This document shows, one piece after another, positions 46,736 to 55,326 of a stretch of 64,000 nt of DNA. Source of the stretch: CALARM01 sp964431735 (lineage in GTDB: Bacteria > Vulcanimicrobiota > SpSt-956 > JAKJGF01); contig CAYSLJ010000003.1 in the NCBI GenBank assembly GCA_964431735.1, positions 21,743 through 85,742 of the forward strand. Reading direction: 5' to 3'. Both the position numbers and the translations under genes were made by a program. Numbering within the stretch: position 1 is the first letter of the stretch; each line of letters begins with the position of its first letter. The notes below the pieces were generated by a model. The model saw only the letters and a program-made list of their open reading frames with translations. It was not told the origin of the DNA and made no database searches.

Positions 46736-47798
46736 TCTTCAGTTCATTATAAAGTTCTTCATAAAGTATATTACTTTCTCCGAGATCCTTTAAAAATTCG
46801 CATTTATCAAGTGTTTCTTTCGAAGGATAAATACCCGGGTTATTTATAATTTCCGGTTTTATAAATTTCTTTGAAGCAATATTCGGGTTTGCGTACCATG
46901 TAGAATTTGAATTTTCCGCACTTACTTCAGGCCTCAGGAGAAAGTCAATAAAAAGCTCTGCTGTCTCTTTGTTTTTTGCTCCTTTCGGAACACACATATT
47001 ATCAACCCATATTTCAGTGCCTTCTTTCGGTATGACATAGTGAATGGATTTATTCTCCTTTATAACCTGGAATACATCTCCGCTATATCCCTGTGCAAGC
47101 CATAGATCGCCGGACTTCAGAAAATCCACATATGTATCGCTTGTATAGGCTTTAACGAGAGGCTTTTGCTTCAGAAGCAGGTCTTTTGCTTCTTTAAGCT
47201 GTTTTTTATCTGTACTGTTAAGAGAATAGCCAAGGATTTTAAGTGCAGGCTGTGTTAACGATCTCATGTCATCAAGCATGGATATACATTCTTTATATTT
47301 CTCATCCCAGAGTATTTTCCAGCTATCTACAGGTTCTTTTACCTTTTCCGTGTTCACGCCTATACCGCTGGTGCCCCAGAAATAAGGTAATGAATATAAA
47401 TTTTTCGGGTCACATTCGAGACCTTTGAATCTTTCATCTAAATTTTTAATATTAGGAATTCTGCTGTGGTCAAGCGGTTCAAGAAGTTTTTGATTTATCA
47501 TCATAGTAACCATATAATCACTGGGGAAAATCAGATCATATCCGCTTGCACCTGCCTGAAATTTGGCAAGAAGTTCTTCATTACTGGAATAATTATCATA
47601 AGTAACCTTTACGGAAAATTCCTTTTCGAATTCAGGTATAACCTTATCACTTATATAATAAGGCCAGTTGTAAACAAAGAGCTGTTTCCCTGTTTCTCCT
47701 CCCTTACCGGTACAGGATGCGGTTCCGAGTCCGCATGCCGCCGACAACCCTATAAATGATAAAGATTTCAAAAAACTTCTTCTGCTTATTGTATTCAT
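46728..47798 (-). CDS. potD: Spermidine/putrescine-binding protein
   Basis: 356 residues, the substrate-binding part of the polyamine ABC importer. The N-terminus has a twin-arginine motif SRRSFLKS and then a Cys in GTASCTGKGG that could be a lipobox, so a membrane-anchored lipoprotein is likely. PotD landmarks: LFVYNWPYYISDKVIPEFEKEF, YDLIFPSDYMVTMM, YFWGTSGIGVN, LWLAQGYSGD, IWVDNMCVPKGAKN. It closes the potABCD operon, 4 bases after potC. The end SS and stop come from a GTGAAAA unit. Confidence 0.95.
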   Translation of the reverse strand: MNTISRRSFLKSLSFIGLSAACGLGTASCTGKGGETGKQLFVYNWPYYISDKVIPEFEKEFSVKVTYDNYSSNEELLAKFQAGASGYDLIFPSDYMVTMMINQKLLEPLDHSRIPNIKNLDERFKGLECDPKNLYSLPYFWGTSGIGVNTEKVKEPVDSWKILWDEKYKECISMLDDMRSLTQPALKILGYSLNSTDKKQLKEAKDLLLKQKPLVKAYTSDTYVDFLKSGDLWLAQGYSGDVFQVIKENKSIHYVIPKEGTEIWVDNMCVPKGAKNKETAELFIDFLLRPEVSAENSNSTWYANPNIASKKFIKPEIINNPGIYPSKETLDKCEFLKDLGESNILYEELYNELKSS

Positions 47799-47802
47799 TA
47801 AT

Positions 47803-48594
47803 TTATTCTCCTAATCTCTGTGAAATAATGACTGAAGTCATGCTGAAAAATAATATAAGTGTGGAAAGGGCATTAATTTCCGGTGAAACACCGAATTTCA
47901 TCATAGAATATACCTTTACGGGCAGAGTAGTTGAACCTATACCTGCCACAAAGGACGTAATAAGATAATCATCAAAAGAAAGAGTGAATGCTATTAAAGC
48001 AGCACTTATTACACCGGGTAAAATAATCGGCAATGTTACTTTCATGAAGGTCTGTACAGGCGTAGCTCCGAGATCCATAGCTGCCTCGTCAAGAGTCTTA
48101 TTATATCCGTAAAGTCTGGCTCTTACCACAACAGCGACAAAGGATATATTGAAAGCAACATGGGCAATAATTATAGACACAAGTCCCAGTGTAAAATGAA
48201 TAAACACGTAAAAACTCAGAAGAGAAATACCCATTACTATATCAGGTATGATAATAGGCATATAAAGGATTGAATCAAAGACTTTTTTCCCGGGGAATTT
48301 ATATCTGTACATGGCAATGGCGGTAAAGGTTCCAATAACCGTAGCCAGGACAGTTGACACAATACCTATAATCAGGCTATTTTGCAGTGCTCCCGCCATA
48401 GCAGTATCTGCAAAGAGCACCCTGTACCATTCCAGAGTAAACCCCGTCCATACGGCATTTATCCTGGCTTTATTAAAAGAGAATATAACCAGTATAACCA
48501 TAGGGCCGTATAAAAAAAGATACGTAAGCCATGAATGAAGGGTCAGAGCAACTTCGCCCCATTTAATTTTTTTCTGTGTCATAGTCTGTGTCAT
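47803..48594 (-). CDS. potC: Polyamine ABC transporter permease PotC
   Basis: 264 residues from the ATG at 48594 (GGAGAA 13 bases upstream), the same length as E. coli PotC. The longer frame upstream is only repeat read-through (RVTRHALRVT). Six hydrophobic segments are present. The permease signature EAAMDLGATPVQTFMKVTLP is intact and docks the PotA ATPase. With PotB it forms the membrane channel for spermidine or putrescine uptake. Confidence 0.94.
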   Translation of the reverse strand: MTQTMTQKKIKWGEVALTLHSWLTYLFLYGPMVILVIFSFNKARINAVWTGFTLEWYRVLFADTAMAGALQNSLIIGIVSTVLATVIGTFTAIAMYRYKFPGKKVFDSILYMPIIIPDIVMGISLLSFYVFIHFTLGLVSIIIAHVAFNISFVAVVVRARLYGYNKTLDEAAMDLGATPVQTFMKVTLPIILPGVISAALIAFTLSFDDYLITSFVAGIGSTTLPVKVYSMMKFGVSPEINALSTLILFFSMTSVIISQRLGE

Positions 48595-48605
48595 AGTTTT
48601 ATATT

Positions 48606-48713
48606 CTCCGGTCATATGTGCGTGACGCGTGATAATCGTGACGCGTAACGCGTGACGCGTGACGCGTATTTTCACCGGTATCGGGCGACCACAGAGGGTT
48701 CGCCTGCTCACTG
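48606..48713. repeat. Heptamer block inside the pot operon
   Basis: GTGACGC, GTGATAA, GTAACGC and GTGACGC units, CACCGGTAT, a palindrome GGGCGACC...GGGTTCGCC at about 48683-48704, and TCACTGT units at the potB end. It separates potB from potC by 120 bases. Confidence 0.85.
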
Positions 48714-48714
48714 T

Positions 48715-49593
48715 TCACGCCTTTCCTTCTTCTTCAAGATCTCCGAATTTTATATAAAGAACCAGTAAAGCCAGGACTATTATCATTACGATGAAAGACA
48801 GAGACGAACCGAAGGGCCAGTTTTTACTTTTAAGGAACTGCATCTGGATTAAATTGCCAATCATCATATCCTTTGCTCCTCCCAGGAGATCTGGTGTAAT
48901 ATAGGCACCGAGAGTCGGTACAAAAACCAGTATACAGCCGGCCACTATGCCGGGAAAGGTAAGAGGAAGCATTACTTTAAGGAATGCTTTAAAACTGTTA
49001 GCACCCAGGTCATGAGCTGCTTCCATCAATGACGGCTCTACTTTCTCTATAGACGCATAAAGAGGAAGAACCATAAAAGGAAGATATCCGTAAACAAGGC
49101 CTATAAGTACGGCAGTTTTAGTAAAAAGCAGTTTCAAGGGTTCATCTATAAAACCTGTATTGAGCAGCAGTGTATTGATAAGGCCGCTGTCTCTGAGAAG
49201 GATCATCCAGCTATAGGTTCTCACAAGAAAATTGGTCCAGAATGGCAATATAACAAGTAATATAAGAGCATTTTTCAGCTTTGTGCTCTTCCTTGTAGAT
49301 ATATAATAAGCCATGGGATAACCGATAATAAGACATATGACGGTATTCAGGAAAGCTACCCAGAAGGAATAAAGTACTATTTTAATATAAACGGGATTAA
49401 GTACATTCCTGTAATTATCAAGGGTAAAATTCCAGGTAACACCGCCATAGACTCCTTTCTGGCAGAAACTGTACACAAATAAAATACAGATAGGTATCAG
49501 AAAAAATACCATAATCCAGAAAAAAGCAGGACTGATTAAAAAGCCGGCTCTGAGATGATCTCTGTTAAAATTACGAAACACAGAGTATTTCAT
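48715..49593 (-). CDS. potB: Polyamine ABC transporter permease PotB
   Basis: 292 residues with six membrane segments. PotB landmarks: ISPAFFWIMVFFLIPICILFVYSF at the first helix, FLVRTYSWMILLRDSG, and the ATPase-docking loop EAAHDLGANSFKAFLKVMLP. Its start overlaps the end of potA by 23 bases, so translation is coupled. The last residues GKA and the TGA stop adjoin repeat units. Confidence 0.95.
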   Translation of the reverse strand: MKYSVFRNFNRDHLRAGFLISPAFFWIMVFFLIPICILFVYSFCQKGVYGGVTWNFTLDNYRNVLNPVYIKIVLYSFWVAFLNTVICLIIGYPMAYYISTRKSTKLKNALILLVILPFWTNFLVRTYSWMILLRDSGLINTLLLNTGFIDEPLKLLFTKTAVLIGLVYGYLPFMVLPLYASIEKVEPSLMEAAHDLGANSFKAFLKVMLPLTFPGIVAGCILVFVPTLGAYITPDLLGGAKDMMIGNLIQMQFLKSKNWPFGSSLSFIVMIIVLALLVLYIKFGDLEEEGKA

Positions 49594-50680
49594 CTTCCGG
49601 TTTTTCCGTCAGTACAAATGTATTATCAATATCCCAGGACAGGAAAACATCCTGATTGGCACCCAGCTCGAAAGACCTGTCATAATTTTTCTCAAGCACT
49701 ATAAGTTTCTGATCATTCATCCTTACAATAAACTGTATAACAGTACCGAGATATATTACATCTTCAATAGTACCATGAAGGATATTTTTAGATGGCCCCT
49801 CCGGTCTTGAGGGACTGAGCTGTATCTTTTCAGGTCTTACCATAACGGTGGCATTACCGCCCGGTCTTACCCCTTCTCCCAGGGCTCTTATTTCAAGTCC
49901 TTCAGGTGTTGTGAGTGTATATATAGTGCCATTGCCGTTTCTCAAATTTCCCTTGAAAAGGTTTGATATACCCATAAAATTGGCAACAAATTCCGTTCTT
50001 GGTTTTTCATAAACATAGGACGGATTACCGAGCTGTTCTATTTTTCCGCCCTGCATGATGGCAATTCTGTCAGACATGGTAAGAGCTTCTTCCTGATCGT
50101 GAGTAACATAAATAAAAGTTATACCAAGTCTTTTCTGAAGGGATTTAAGTTCTACCTGCATCTGCCTTCTCAATTTAAGGTCCAGAGCGCCGAGAGGTTC
50201 ATCGAGTAATAAAACAGGAGGCTCATTTACAAGAGCTCTTGCGAGAGCAACTCTTTGCTGCTGTCCTCCTGAAAGCTGTTTCGGCATTCTTTTTTCCAGA
50301 CCGGAAAGGCCTACCAGGTCAAGAGCTCTGGCCACTCTTCCACCTATTTCTTCTCTTTTTATACCTTTTAATTTTAATCCGAAAGCAACATTTTCATAAA
50401 TATTTAAATGGGGAAAAAGGGCATAATTCTGAAAAACAGTATTTACATTGCGCCGATATGGGGGGATATTATTAATCATCTGATCTTCCAGATAGATTTC
50501 ACCGGCATCGGGGGTTTCAAAACCTGCTATAAGCCTGAGCAGAGTTGTTTTACCACAGCCGCTGGGGCCTAGTATGGAGAAAAACTGGCCTGCAGGAATT
50601 TCTACGGAAACATTGTTAAGAGCAGTAACGTCTCTAAACCTCTTCACAACATTTTTTAATTGTACGATATTTTTTTTCAA
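49571..50680 (-). CDS. potA: Polyamine ABC transporter ATPase PotA
   Basis: 369 residues, TTG start with AAAGGAGGGAGACC upstream. Walker A GPSGCGKTT, Q loop VFQNYALFPHL, signature LSGGQQQRVALARAL, Walker B LLLDEPLGALD and H loop VTHDQEEAL are all intact. The C-terminal regulatory TOBE domain is present (VMVRPEKIQLSP). It drives import of spermidine/putrescine and is first in the operon, behind a leader with stable hairpins. Confidence 0.96.
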   Translation of the reverse strand: MKKNIVQLKNVVKRFRDVTALNNVSVEIPAGQFFSILGPSGCGKTTLLRLIAGFETPDAGEIYLEDQMINNIPPYRRNVNTVFQNYALFPHLNIYENVAFGLKLKGIKREEIGGRVARALDLVGLSGLEKRMPKQLSGGQQQRVALARALVNEPPVLLLDEPLGALDLKLRRQMQVELKSLQKRLGITFIYVTHDQEEALTMSDRIAIMQGGKIEQLGNPSYVYEKPRTEFVANFMGISNLFKGNLRNGNGTIYTLTTPEGLEIRALGEGVRPGGNATVMVRPEKIQLSPSRPEGPSKNILHGTIEDVIYLGTVIQFIVRMNDQKLIVLEKNYDRSFELGANQDVFLSWDIDNTFVLTEKPEDEILCVS

Positions 50681-50864
50681 TAAGGTCTCCCTCCTTTAAA
50701 ATTAATTATCAGGTGTCTCTCAGTGAACACCCGGGACTCTGAACTTTAATTTTACGTTGAGTAAACATACGGGAAATTTTCCCGCTCACCTCCTGTAATC
50801 TGTTATGCAGGACTGACAGAGTTAGCCTTTACCACATAAAGGTTTCCTCTGTCTCAAATGTCAT
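50681..50864 (-). promoter_or_regulatory. Structured 5' leader of potABCD, candidate regulatory RNA
   Basis: In transcript direction: (1) GACAGAG ... CTCTGTC enclosing a CCTTT...AAAGG hairpin at about 50814-50852; (2) CCTG...CAGG at about 50793-50812; (3) CGGGAAAATTTCCCG-type hairpin at about 50770-50786; (4) GGTGT...ACACC at about 50711-50731. A 19-codon frame MFTQRKIKVQSPGCSLRDT, with GGAGGTGAG upstream, ends within hairpin 4, just before the potA ribosome site. The order resembles a riboswitch or leader-peptide attenuator. No known class is matched. Confidence 0.5.
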
Positions 50865-50893
50865 ATTATAACAGATTTAAATTTGATTTTCCA
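50865..50893 (-). promoter_or_regulatory. Sigma-70-like promoter of potABCD
   Basis: On the minus strand, TGGAAA (50893-50888) and TATAAT (50870-50865) have a 17-base spacer. The leader is about 180 bases. The following 50894-51057 is AT-rich with no gene. Confidence 0.6.
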
Positions 50894-51057
50894 TATTTTT
50901 TTGAAAGATTTTTAAAAATTTTTCTGTATCATATTATACCCGGAATTGTATAATTTTACTATAGAAATTTCATCTAATTTAAATTTTTTTTGTGGTAAAT
51001 TTATTATTGTAAATTGGGAAAAAAAGAGGTTTTAGAGAGTTACTTATGTAATATTAT

Positions 51058-51197
51058 AGTGAGTAGTGAGTAGTGAGTAGTGAGTAGTGAGTAGTGAGTA
51101 GTGAGTAGTGAAAAGTGAGTAAGTAGTGAAAAGCGAAATTGCTCATTACGCGTCACGATTATCACGCATAACGCTCCACCCGTTACGGGTCACGAAA
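51058..51197. repeat. Longest heptamer array in the window
   Basis: Eight consecutive GTGAGTA units (51058-51110), then GTGAAAA units, then GCATTAC/GCGTCAC, CATAACG and GGTCACG units. It ends 10 bases before the ribosome site of the 51222 gene. Confidence 0.9.
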
Positions 51198-51221
51198 AAA
51201 AAGAACGGAGGAATATAACAG

Positions 51222-52127
51222 GTGAAGACTTTAAAAATAATTTCTTACAACCTTCATGGCATCCAGACAAATGATGAATGGAGATTCGGGAAAATTGCCT
51301 ATGAACTCTCGAAACATGAGACAGACATATGCGGTTTTCAGGAGGTAATAAACGGCTACGGTATCGAAGATACAAGCTATCAGGTCGCCCACCATATGAA
51401 AAATATTACAGGTCTCCCCTATACAACACACTGGCTTTTCTGTCATTATTTCAACGACATATACCCGGAAGGCCTCTCAATTATGTCCCACTATCCCATG
51501 ATAAATCCAGTAAGAATAGATTTGAACGAAAATCTCTCCTGTAAAGTAAAACCCCTTCTTACAAGATTTGCTCTCTCGGCAGAAATAGATATTGACGGGA
51601 AAAAGATTTTATTCACTTCACTTCATCTGGATCATCACAAGGATCGTAACCTGAGAGCCTCTCAGGCAGAAAAACTTCTTCTCGAACTGGGAAATTTTTA
51701 TGATACGGAACAATATATATGCTCAATAATAACCGGCGATTTTAACGATCTGGACACATCGCCCTGCATAAAATATTTCGAAGAACAGGGCTATAAAGAC
51801 AGTTACAGAACAGTCAATAAAAAAGGCGGAAATACCTTTTATTCGGGAAAACCTACGGTAAGAATAGACTTTATAATGATAAAAGGCGATGTGGATATAG
51901 TAAAAAGCGAACTCATACTTTATGACAGTTCTTTAAGCGATCATGTAGGCATAGTAACTACTATAAACATAGCGGAACCGGAAGAAGCAAAAGAACCGGC
52001 AGAAGAACAGGAGAAAGAAGAAATAAAAGCAGAAGAGCCGGAAGAAAAGAAAGCAGAAGAGCCGGAAGAAAAGAAAGCAGAAGAGCCGGAAGAAAAGAAA
52101 GCAGAAGAGCCGGAAGAAGAAGCGTGA
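51222..52127 (+). CDS. Endonuclease/exonuclease/phosphatase family protein with acidic repeat tail
   Basis: 301 residues from GTG at 51222 (ACGGAGGAATATAAC upstream). The EEP fold motifs are present: ISYNLHGIQ, ICGFQEV, LHLDHHKDRNLRASQAE, TGDFNDLDTSP and SDHVGIVTT, giving the metal and catalytic residues of phosphodiesterases (DNase I-like, or sphingomyelinase/inositol phosphatase). No signal peptide, so probably cytoplasmic. The last 40 residues are tandem eight-residue repeats KKAEEPEE (24-bp DNA units). The final EA and TGA come from a GTGATGC unit. Confidence 0.88.
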   Translation: MKTLKIISYNLHGIQTNDEWRFGKIAYELSKHETDICGFQEVINGYGIEDTSYQVAHHMKNITGLPYTTHWLFCHYFNDIYPEGLSIMSHYPMINPVRIDLNENLSCKVKPLLTRFALSAEIDIDGKKILFTSLHLDHHKDRNLRASQAEKLLLELGNFYDTEQYICSIITGDFNDLDTSPCIKYFEEQGYKDSYRTVNKKGGNTFYSGKPTVRIDFIMIKGDVDIVKSELILYDSSLSDHVGIVTTINIAEPEEAKEPAEEQEKEEIKAEEPEEKKAEEPEEKKAEEPEEKKAEEPEEEA

Positions 52128-52185
52128 TGCGTATGGGTGATGCGTATTACCGGTACCGGGCGAACACAGGGGTTCGCCCCTACTT
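52125..52185. repeat. Heptamer block with palindrome at convergent ends
   Basis: GTGATGC units, ACCGGTACC and the palindrome GGGCGAACACAGGGGTTCGCCC at 52158-52179, which abuts the stop of the TPR lipoprotein gene. Confidence 0.85.
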
Positions 52186-53139
52186 CTTATTCTGTTCACT
52201 TATAGCCATTAATGTAACAAGCCTGTTATTCCTGGCATCTTCGTAATCCGGGGCAAGTTCCAGGGCTTTATCAAAACATGGCAGGGCTTCTTTGTAATTT
52301 TTAAGAAGATATAAAGAAAAGCCTTTATAGTTCCATGCTTCGGCATTTTTGGGATCCAGTTTCAATACCATATCGAAGGATTTAATGGCTTCCTTATACT
52401 TCTTACCCAGAGTCAGTGCAAAGCCTCTGTAATTCCATGCATAAACATTTTTCGGGTCCACTTTTATCGCCCTGTCAAAACAGGCTACCCCTTCTCCGTA
52501 ATTTGTCAGTAATATAAAAGCAGCGCCGCGGTAATTCCATGCGTCTACGTTTTTCGGCTCTAACTTTAAAACCATATCATAACATGTAACTGCTTCTTTC
52601 TGTTTACCCAGGCCCGCAAGAGCCAGTCCTTTATTGTTAAGGACGAGTGTGTTTTTCGGTTCCGAAGAAAGGAGTTTATCATAACATTTAACAGCATCAT
52701 CGTATTTTCCCTGGTGATATAGAATTTCTCCCTTATACCTCAGGATATAAACAGAATTCGGATCGAGTTCTATTACTTTATCAAAGCTTTCCAGAGCGCC
52801 GGCGTAATTTGTTGTTTCTATACATGCAAGCCCTTTTGAATACCATATGGTCTTTACGCTTCCATCTATCCTTAAAGCTTCATCATAGGCATTTATGGCT
52901 TCCTGATATTTCCCGAGATGTTTCAGGCTCTCGCCTTTATAATAAAGAATATAAATATCCTTGGGAGTGATTTTGAGAGCTTTATCGAAATTTGCCAGAG
53001 CTTCCTCATATTTTCCCTGTTTATATAAATCTTTTCCCTGATTCATGAGAAGGTCTTTTTCTTTATTGTTGGAGCATGAAAAATTTAATAAGAGCATTAA
53101 TGAAATTGTGAGTAATAATAGAATATTTTTTGCATTCAT
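52180..53139 (-). CDS. TPR-repeat lipoprotein
   Basis: 319 residues. The N-terminus is a lipoprotein signal (NILLLLTISLMLLLNFSC, Cys about residue 22). Eight consecutive 34-residue TPR units follow with pattern W/Y..G..L..L..Y.EAL.CFDKAL.LDPK, e.g. NYKEALPCFDKALELAP. Such exported TPR proteins are assembly or docking factors, often in envelope or pilus complexes. No partner is identified nearby. It is convergent with the EEP nuclease gene. Confidence 0.92.
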   Translation of the reverse strand: MNAKNILLLLTISLMLLLNFSCSNNKEKDLLMNQGKDLYKQGKYEEALANFDKALKITPKDIYILYYKGESLKHLGKYQEAINAYDEALRIDGSVKTIWYSKGLACIETTNYAGALESFDKVIELDPNSVYILRYKGEILYHQGKYDDAVKCYDKLLSSEPKNTLVLNNKGLALAGLGKQKEAVTCYDMVLKLEPKNVDAWNYRGAAFILLTNYGEGVACFDRAIKVDPKNVYAWNYRGFALTLGKKYKEAIKSFDMVLKLDPKNAEAWNYKGFSLYLLKNYKEALPCFDKALELAPDYEDARNNRLVTLMAISEQNKK

Positions 53140-53213
53140 AATAATGCTTATTTTATCAAAAACAAAAAGAGATTACAACAGGAATTTCCAAGGGATAACT
53201 GCTATAATTACGT

Positions 53214-53242
53214 TTGACAGTAGTAACGCCATATGTTATTAT
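53214..53242 (+). promoter_or_regulatory. Promoter of the HigBA pair
   Basis: TTGACA at 53214-53219 and TATTAT at 53237-53242 have a 17-base spacer. The start point would fall at or next to the higB ATG (53249), so the message could be leaderless. A second box, TATAAT at 53203-53208, could give a short leader instead. Confidence 0.55.
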
Positions 53243-53248
53243 TTTTGT

Positions 53249-53530
53249 ATGATAAAATCTTTTTCATCAAAAGAAACTCAGAAAATCTGGGAAGGTCAAT
53301 TTTCTAAAAAATTACCGCCTGATATTCAAAGAATAGCCAGAAGAAAGTTAAGGATGCTTAATAATTCCAGGATAATTAATGATTTAAAAGTGCCTCCGGC
53401 TAATAATCTGGAGCAGTTAAAAGGAAATAGAAAAGGCCAATACAGCATTCGCATAAACGATCAGTGGAGAATTTGCTTTACCTGGAAAAATGAAGATTGT
53501 TATGATGTTGAAATAGTTGATTATCATTAA
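53249..53530 (+). CDS. higB: HigB-type RelE-superfamily toxin
   Basis: 93 residues from the ATG at 53249. HigB pattern: MIKSFSSKETQKIWEGQFSK-type start, PPDIQRIARRKLRMLNN, LKVPPANNLEQLKGNRKGQYSIRINDQWRICFTW, DVEIVDYH. The family cuts mRNA at the ribosome. The antitoxin gene follows 19 bases later, the toxin-first order of HigBA systems. The longer frame upstream overlaps the divergent lipoprotein gene and the promoter and is not used. Confidence 0.93.
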   Translation: MIKSFSSKETQKIWEGQFSKKLPPDIQRIARRKLRMLNNSRIINDLKVPPANNLEQLKGNRKGQYSIRINDQWRICFTWKNEDCYDVEIVDYH

Positions 53531-53549
53531 ACATCAGGAGGTGATATTT

Positions 53550-53852
53550 ATGGAAAAATTATCCAATATACATCCCGGAGAAATACTGCTTGAAGAATTC
53601 CTGAAACCTTTACATATATCTCCCTATCGTCTTGCGAAAGAAACAAAAATACCACAGACAAGAATATCTGAGATTATAAAAAACAGACGGAGGATTACAG
53701 CAGGAACAGCTCTCAGATTCAGTAAATTTTTCGGAAATTCTCCGCAATTCTGGCTTGGTCTGCAGAATGATTATGATCTGGAAGAAGAAAAGAATAAGCT
53801 GAAAAAAGATTTAGACGCTATTTATACTTTAGAGCAACTAAAAGCTTCATAA
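53550..53852 (+). CDS. higA: HigA-type antitoxin, XRE/VapI family
   Basis: 100 residues from the ATG at 53550 with a strong AGGAGGTGATATTT site. It opens with the family signature IHPGEILLEEFLKPL. The helix-turn-helix is YRLAKETKIPQTRISEIIKNRRRITAGTALRFSKFFG, followed by SPQFWLGLQNDYDL. It neutralises HigB and represses the pair's promoter. Confidence 0.95.
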   Translation: MEKLSNIHPGEILLEEFLKPLHISPYRLAKETKIPQTRISEIIKNRRRITAGTALRFSKFFGNSPQFWLGLQNDYDLEEEKNKLKKDLDAIYTLEQLKAS

Positions 53853-53897
53853 GGGAATAGTAAATCTACCTGTTATAAAAAAACACAATCAAAGTTC

Positions 53898-53926
53898 TTG
53901 ACCTTTTAACTATAATAGCTTATTAT
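53898..53926 (+). promoter_or_regulatory. Sigma-70-like promoter of the nucleotidyltransferase gene
   Basis: TTGACC at 53898-53903 and TATTAT at 53921-53926 are 17 bases apart. They lie 45 bases before the start codon. Confidence 0.6.
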
Positions 53927-53970
53927 CTCTACAAAATATATATAATCAATTCCCGTAAGGATAGAAATAA

Positions 53971-55155
53971 ATGCCGGATAAAGTCAGCTCTGAAGATTTT
54001 GTATTGTCACTCCTCAGAGAAAATCCTCGTGTAGATGAAATAAATAAATACGCCGAAAATTTTAAAGAAAATGACTGGCAGGAAATTGTTAAAATTACCA
54101 CCTCTCACTCCCTCTTCCCTGCCTTTTATGACAGGCTTGTAAGAATGAAGATTTCACCTGTGCCGGAAGAGATTATTTCCCATCTCAAGGGAATGTATCT
54201 ATTGAATTTGAAAAAAAACATGTTCCTCGAAGATGAACTCTTTAAAGTCCTTGACCATCTGAAATCCTGCAATATCCCTGCCATACCGCTCAAGGGCACG
54301 GCACTTGCCGGGCTTATCTATAAAGACATTGCCCTCAGGCAGGCTCCATGCGATATGGATATACTGGTGCCGGAAGACAGGCTGATAGAAGCGGAGAAAA
54401 GACTTCATGAAACAGGATATACCTTTACCTGCGATTATACAGAAAAACAGCTCAAATTGATGCACAGGGCAAGGAAAGAAATAGATCTGAAAAAGGTAAG
54501 ACATGGATTCACTCTGGGAATAGATCTCCACTGGAATTTCCACGAAATATTTAATTATAAAGACATACACATAAAAAATTTTTTTCGGGATGCAAAAGAA
54601 GTAACTATGAACAATCAAAGAATTTCCGTTCCGTCATGGGAAGATGAAATCCTGTTTATAATCACCGCTCTTGCAGGACGGTTCGATTATATAACACTGA
54701 AATATATATATGATCTACATAAACTTATTACATCATACGGACATGAAATAAACTGGGACAAAGTCATAAATAAAGTGAGAGAAATCAAACTGAACCACCT
54801 TCTCTATTTCTCGCTTATAATAACAAATGATTTCTTTCACACTGACCTTCCGGAAAAACCTTTAAAGTCATTAAGACCTCCCTTTGTAAAAGAAAAATTT
54901 CTTCAATTATGGATTAATAAAGAGAAAATTTTACACGATAGAGATAAAATGTCTTCGTCTTATATATGGAGAGTTCCGATTTTCTATCTCCTCTATACAA
55001 ACAATATCTTTGACTGGCTGAGCCTTGTATATAAAAGGCTCTTTCTGCCGGCAGAGGAAGTATCTCTTCTTATATACAATGAACATGAAGGGAAACACAG
55101 AAAAAGTAATTATTTGAAGAGGTTTCTCAAAATATGGGTTAAAGAATATAGATAG
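53971..55155 (+). CDS. Nucleotidyltransferase family protein (NTP_transf_5 type)
   Basis: 394 residues, GTAAGGATAGAA upstream. The family core is visible: IPAIPLKGTALAGLIYKD, QAPCDMDILVPEDRLIEAEKRLHETGY (Asp pair of the nucleotidyltransferase active site), LDLHWN-like GIDLHWNFHE, and SWEDEILFIITAL. In other bacteria this family is encoded next to PqqD-like proteins and HPr-kinase-like proteins in peptide-modification and exopolysaccharide loci. Here it precedes an MNT protein, a PqqD protein and radical SAM enzymes, so membership of the same system is likely. The acceptor substrate is unknown. Confidence 0.85.
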   Translation: MPDKVSSEDFVLSLLRENPRVDEINKYAENFKENDWQEIVKITTSHSLFPAFYDRLVRMKISPVPEEIISHLKGMYLLNLKKNMFLEDELFKVLDHLKSCNIPAIPLKGTALAGLIYKDIALRQAPCDMDILVPEDRLIEAEKRLHETGYTFTCDYTEKQLKLMHRARKEIDLKKVRHGFTLGIDLHWNFHEIFNYKDIHIKNFFRDAKEVTMNNQRISVPSWEDEILFIITALAGRFDYITLKYIYDLHKLITSYGHEINWDKVINKVREIKLNHLLYFSLIITNDFFHTDLPEKPLKSLRPPFVKEKFLQLWINKEKILHDRDKMSSSYIWRVPIFYLLYTNNIFDWLSLVYKRLFLPAEEVSLLIYNEHEGKHRKSNYLKRFLKIWVKEYR

Positions 55156-55185
55156 TCGTGACGCGTAACGCGTGACGCGTGACGG
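55153..55185. repeat. Heptamer run after the nucleotidyltransferase gene
   Basis: GTGACGC, GTAACGC, GTGACGC and GTGACGG units immediately after the stop codon. Confidence 0.8.
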
Positions 55186-55244
55186 GAAGGGTCTACCGAT
55201 TATGAACAGGCAACCTATATTAATAGCAATTTAACAACAATAGA

Positions 55245-55273
55245 TTGACAGGTAACTACAGTAATAATACAAT
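55245..55273 (+). promoter_or_regulatory. Sigma-70-like promoter of the MNT-scmD-scmE unit
   Basis: Consensus TTGACA at 55245-55250 and TACAAT at 55268-55273 with a 17-base spacer, 54 bases upstream of the MNT gene. Confidence 0.75.
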
Positions 55274-55326
55274 AGTTAATGTAAGGCAGTAAAGGAGGAA
55301 ACCTTTACGGTAAAGGGACAAAGCAT

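Noticed and set aside
47803..48711. 302-residue version of PotC
   Set aside because: The extra N-terminus is encoded by GTGACGC heptamers; the ATG at 48594 gives the normal 264 residues.
50681..50864. Known riboswitch class in the potA leader (TPP, glycine, SAM, guanidine)
   Set aside because: A CTGAGA and an ACCTGAT occur by chance as in TPP switches, but the rest of the consensus and architecture is missing.
51058..51197. Tandem repeats as a possible CRISPR array
   Set aside because: Units are 7 bases with no spacers; no cas genes are present anywhere in the window.
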